Part shown: positions 35,764 to 36,686 of the stretch, piece after piece
Numbering within the stretch: the first letter of the stretch is position 1
Layout: every line of letters starts with the position of its first letter
Virus record (IMG/VR): IMGVR_UViG_3300020455_000042
Coordinates: 1-36,686 of that record
Origin: a virus
DNA: 36,686 nucleotides
Strand: one strand, 5' to 3'
Notes under the pieces: generated by a model
What the model was told of the DNA's origin: nothing
The model's database searches: none
Seen by the model: the letters and a program-made list of their open reading frames with translations, nothing else
Made by a program: the position numbers and the translations under genes

Positions 35764-35916
35764 ATGGCAAGAAAGCTATACGGAAGCCTTATGAGCATGT
35801 TTGAGAGTAAGAAACTCAAAGATTCAGACATACTAATATGGGCAAAAACAGAATACTCAAAAGATTGGGAATTCGCATTTAACCACATAAAATATCATGG
35901 CAAAGGACCGAAATAA
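35764..35916 (+). CDS. small basic hypothetical protein (50 aa)
   Basis: ATG 35764 follows AAAGGAGACCAAG, an excellent ribosome-binding site. The product is MARKLYGSLMSMFESKKLKD, then ILIWAKTEYSKDWEFAFNHI and a basic tail. It is helical, soluble and unassigned. It is the first of a series of very small genes at this end of the window. Confidence 0.65.
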   Translation: MARKLYGSLMSMFESKKLKDSDILIWAKTEYSKDWEFAFNHIKYHGKGPK

Positions 35917-35917
35917 T

Positions 35918-36076
35918 ATGAAGAACTTTATTTCAAAAATATTTAAATTTGGTTGGGAAAGACAAGACCCAATCGAAACTTACTTGGCAAATTCAGTAGA
36001 TTTAGTAGACCTAGAACAAAGGCAAAAAGCACTTGTATATGGTACAGTCAATCCAAACTTGAGAGGATGGATATAA
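35918..36076 (+). CDS. small DUF3563-like protein (52 aa)
   Basis: ATG 35918, one base after the previous stop. MKNFISKIFKFGWERQD is followed by TYLANSVDLVDLEQRQKAL, matching the YLA.A.D..DLE.R motif of DUF3563, a short protein family common in proteobacteria. Its last base overlaps the next ATG. The function of the family is unknown to me. It is longer in content than a chance ORF and fits neatly into the chain of genes, but is missed when only larger frames are considered. Confidence 0.7.
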   Translation: MKNFISKIFKFGWERQDPIETYLANSVDLVDLEQRQKALVYGTVNPNLRGWI

Positions 36077-36267
36077 TGACAGCATTAGCTATGGAATATG
36101 TATTAAGTCCACTAGGACAATTTTTTGTAGATTTTGCAAACGGATTCAGAATGTTTTTTGAAGTCGCAGGCAGAGCCAGAGCCGCAAGCGAGTTAACACG
36201 ATTAGGTTATCACAAAGAAGCTAAGAAACTAATGACCGAAGTTGCAAGACTAAGGGGTGAAAAATAA
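36076..36267 (+). CDS. small DUF1127-like protein (63 aa)
   Basis: TAATG overlap with the previous gene. MTALAMEYVLSPLGQFFVDF, a hydrophobic helix, precedes GRARAASELTRLGYHKEAKK and a short basic tail, similar to DUF1127-type alphaproteobacterial small proteins (RA..EL.RLG..eA..Lm). Those host proteins act in RNA-linked and nutrient-stress regulation in some alphaproteobacteria. Overlaps the following 18-codon ORF. Confidence 0.7.
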   Translation: MTALAMEYVLSPLGQFFVDFANGFRMFFEVAGRARAASELTRLGYHKEAKKLMTEVARLRGEK

Positions 36268-36323
36268 TGTGGCCCTATACAGATGAAGAAGCAGACTTTT
36301 TAAACAAGCCTGCTACAAAGTAA
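36267..36323 (+). CDS. putative 18-aa coupled peptide
   Basis: TAATG overlap with the preceding gene; product MWPYTDEEADFLNKPATK. It is too short to be sure, but its Trp-Pro-Tyr-Thr opening and acidic helix look designed rather than random, and the coupling matches the two genes before it. The downstream stretch to 36342 holds no other gene. Confidence 0.45.
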   Translation: MWPYTDEEADFLNKPATK

Positions 36324-36342
36324 CACACTTAAAAGTAAAAAT

Positions 36343-36368
36343 ACAGGTTGATTTTCGGGTCAACCTGT
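36343..36368 (+). repeat. 9-bp perfect inverted repeat over the -35 region
   Basis: ACAGGTTGA (36343-36351) and TCAACCTGT (36360-36368) with an 8-nt loop. It covers the -35 box and most of the spacer of the next promoter. No T-run follows, so it is more likely an operator than a terminator. Confidence 0.7.
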
Positions 36369-36376
36369 ACTATATA
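36348..36376 (+). promoter_or_regulatory. sigma70-type promoter TTGATT-N17-TATATA
   Basis: -35 TTGATT at 36348-36353, 17-bp spacer, -10 TATATA at 36371-36376. Predicted start near 36383, leading to the pseudoazurin gene at 36408. Confidence 0.72.
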
Positions 36377-36407
36377 GTATTATACAGACATATTAAAAGG
36401 AAACTAA

Positions 36408-36686
36408 ATGAAAGTATTAACAGTATATCTTACACTGTTGTTTACAGTGTTTACATTAACTCCAGTGTTTGGAGAAGACTTAACTATTGAGATGTTAAAC
36501 AAACGTGACGATGGAGCAAAAATGGTTTACTCTGCAGACATTGCAAGAGTAGAAGTTGGCACTTCAATCACATGGATACCAACTAGTAAAGGACATAATG
36601 TAGAGTTTATCGCTGGTCCTGATGGATGGGACTTACCAAAGAAATCTAAAAATAGTAAAGAAGTTACAATTACATTTGACACGCCA
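36408..36686 (+). CDS. pseudoazurin-like cupredoxin (3' end beyond window)
   Basis: ATG 36408 is preceded by AAAAGGAAACTAA. A Sec signal peptide (MKVLTVYLTLLFTVFTLTPV, then FGE) is followed by the pseudoazurin pattern IEMLNKRDDGAKMVYSADIA, TSITWIPTSKGHNVEF and a GWDLPKKSKNS stretch. The His of KGHNVE is the first copper ligand. The remaining Cys, His and Met ligands should lie past the window end and are not visible. Pseudoazurin is a periplasmic blue-copper electron carrier. In a phage it would be an auxiliary metabolic gene, comparable in idea to plastocyanin in cyanophages. Confidence 0.8.
   Translation, partial: MKVLTVYLTLLFTVFTLTPVFGEDLTIEMLNKRDDGAKMVYSADIARVEVGTSITWIPTSKGHNVEFIAGPDGWDLPKKSKNSKEVTITFDTP

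Noticed and set aside
35953-36267. Longer frame ending with the DUF1127-like protein
   Set aside because: Its first 41 residues are the shifted frame of the DUF3563-like gene at 35918. The TAATG start at 36076 fits coupling better.

Overview
The window looks like part of the genome of a T4-like myovirus infecting a marine, non-photosynthetic bacterium. Evidence: low G+C, tightly packed genes with start/stop overlaps, T4-type replication genes (UvsW, gp61-type primase, gp41-type helicase, NrdA/NrdB, glutaredoxin), T4-type late promoter words ((N)ATAAATA), many virion-type proteins, and no photosynthesis genes. A SAR11/alphaproteobacterial host is my inference. It rests on the general gene set, a pseudoazurin-type cupredoxin, and small DUF3563-like and DUF1127-like proteins that are typical of alphaproteobacteria.

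Layout. 1-3.5 kb: end of uvsW, then small overlapping hypothetical genes, a zinc-finger protein and a miniature protein carrying the motifs of the bacterial Pol III alpha (DnaE) core. 3.4-3.8 kb: the only minus-strand gene. 3.9-7.5 kb: a virion protein, primase, replicative helicase and a GNAT-like protein. 7.5-10.3 kb: a Pol-beta-type nucleotidyltransferase, a ligase-like nucleotidyltransferase (KxDG) and a kinase-fold protein with no ordinary start codon. 10.3-17.7 kb: structural and conserved hypothetical genes, a repeat cluster at 11.64-11.70 kb and a Cas4/RecB-type nuclease. 17.7-21.5 kb: nrdA, nrdB, glutaredoxin. 21.4-24.6 kb: Sm-like protein, PAAR tip and an 850-residue virion protein. 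24.6-27.2 kb: small genes under sigma70-type promoters, many probably early. 27.2-31.3 kb: SleB-type lysin, zeta-type P-loop kinase, SNase-like protein and a large membrane/coiled-coil protein. 31.3-33.3 kb: initiation factor IF-3, ribosomal protein bS21, a promoter and an approximately 380-nt structured non-coding region, Hsp20 and ClpS. 33.3-36.7 kb: GMP reductase, a probable capsid-packaged protein, a cassette of very small alphaproteobacteria-like genes, and the start of a pseudoazurin gene.

Candidate systems. (1) Translation initiation: IF-3 and bS21 lie next to a structured RNA, while six genes have a late promoter word followed by exactly 5 nt and then ATG, with no Shine-Dalgarno sequence. 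This is the geometry expected for leaderless late mRNAs. (2) Several enzymes have N-termini resembling the T4 capsid-targeting sequence with an (L/I)xE prohead-protease site, so they may be packaged and injected. (3) A 191-residue DnaE-like protein keeps the three catalytic aspartates. (4) Host-takeover and metabolic genes (ClpS, Hsp20, GuaC, pseudoazurin) are clustered at the right-hand end. All functions are read from sequence motifs alone; no database search was run.
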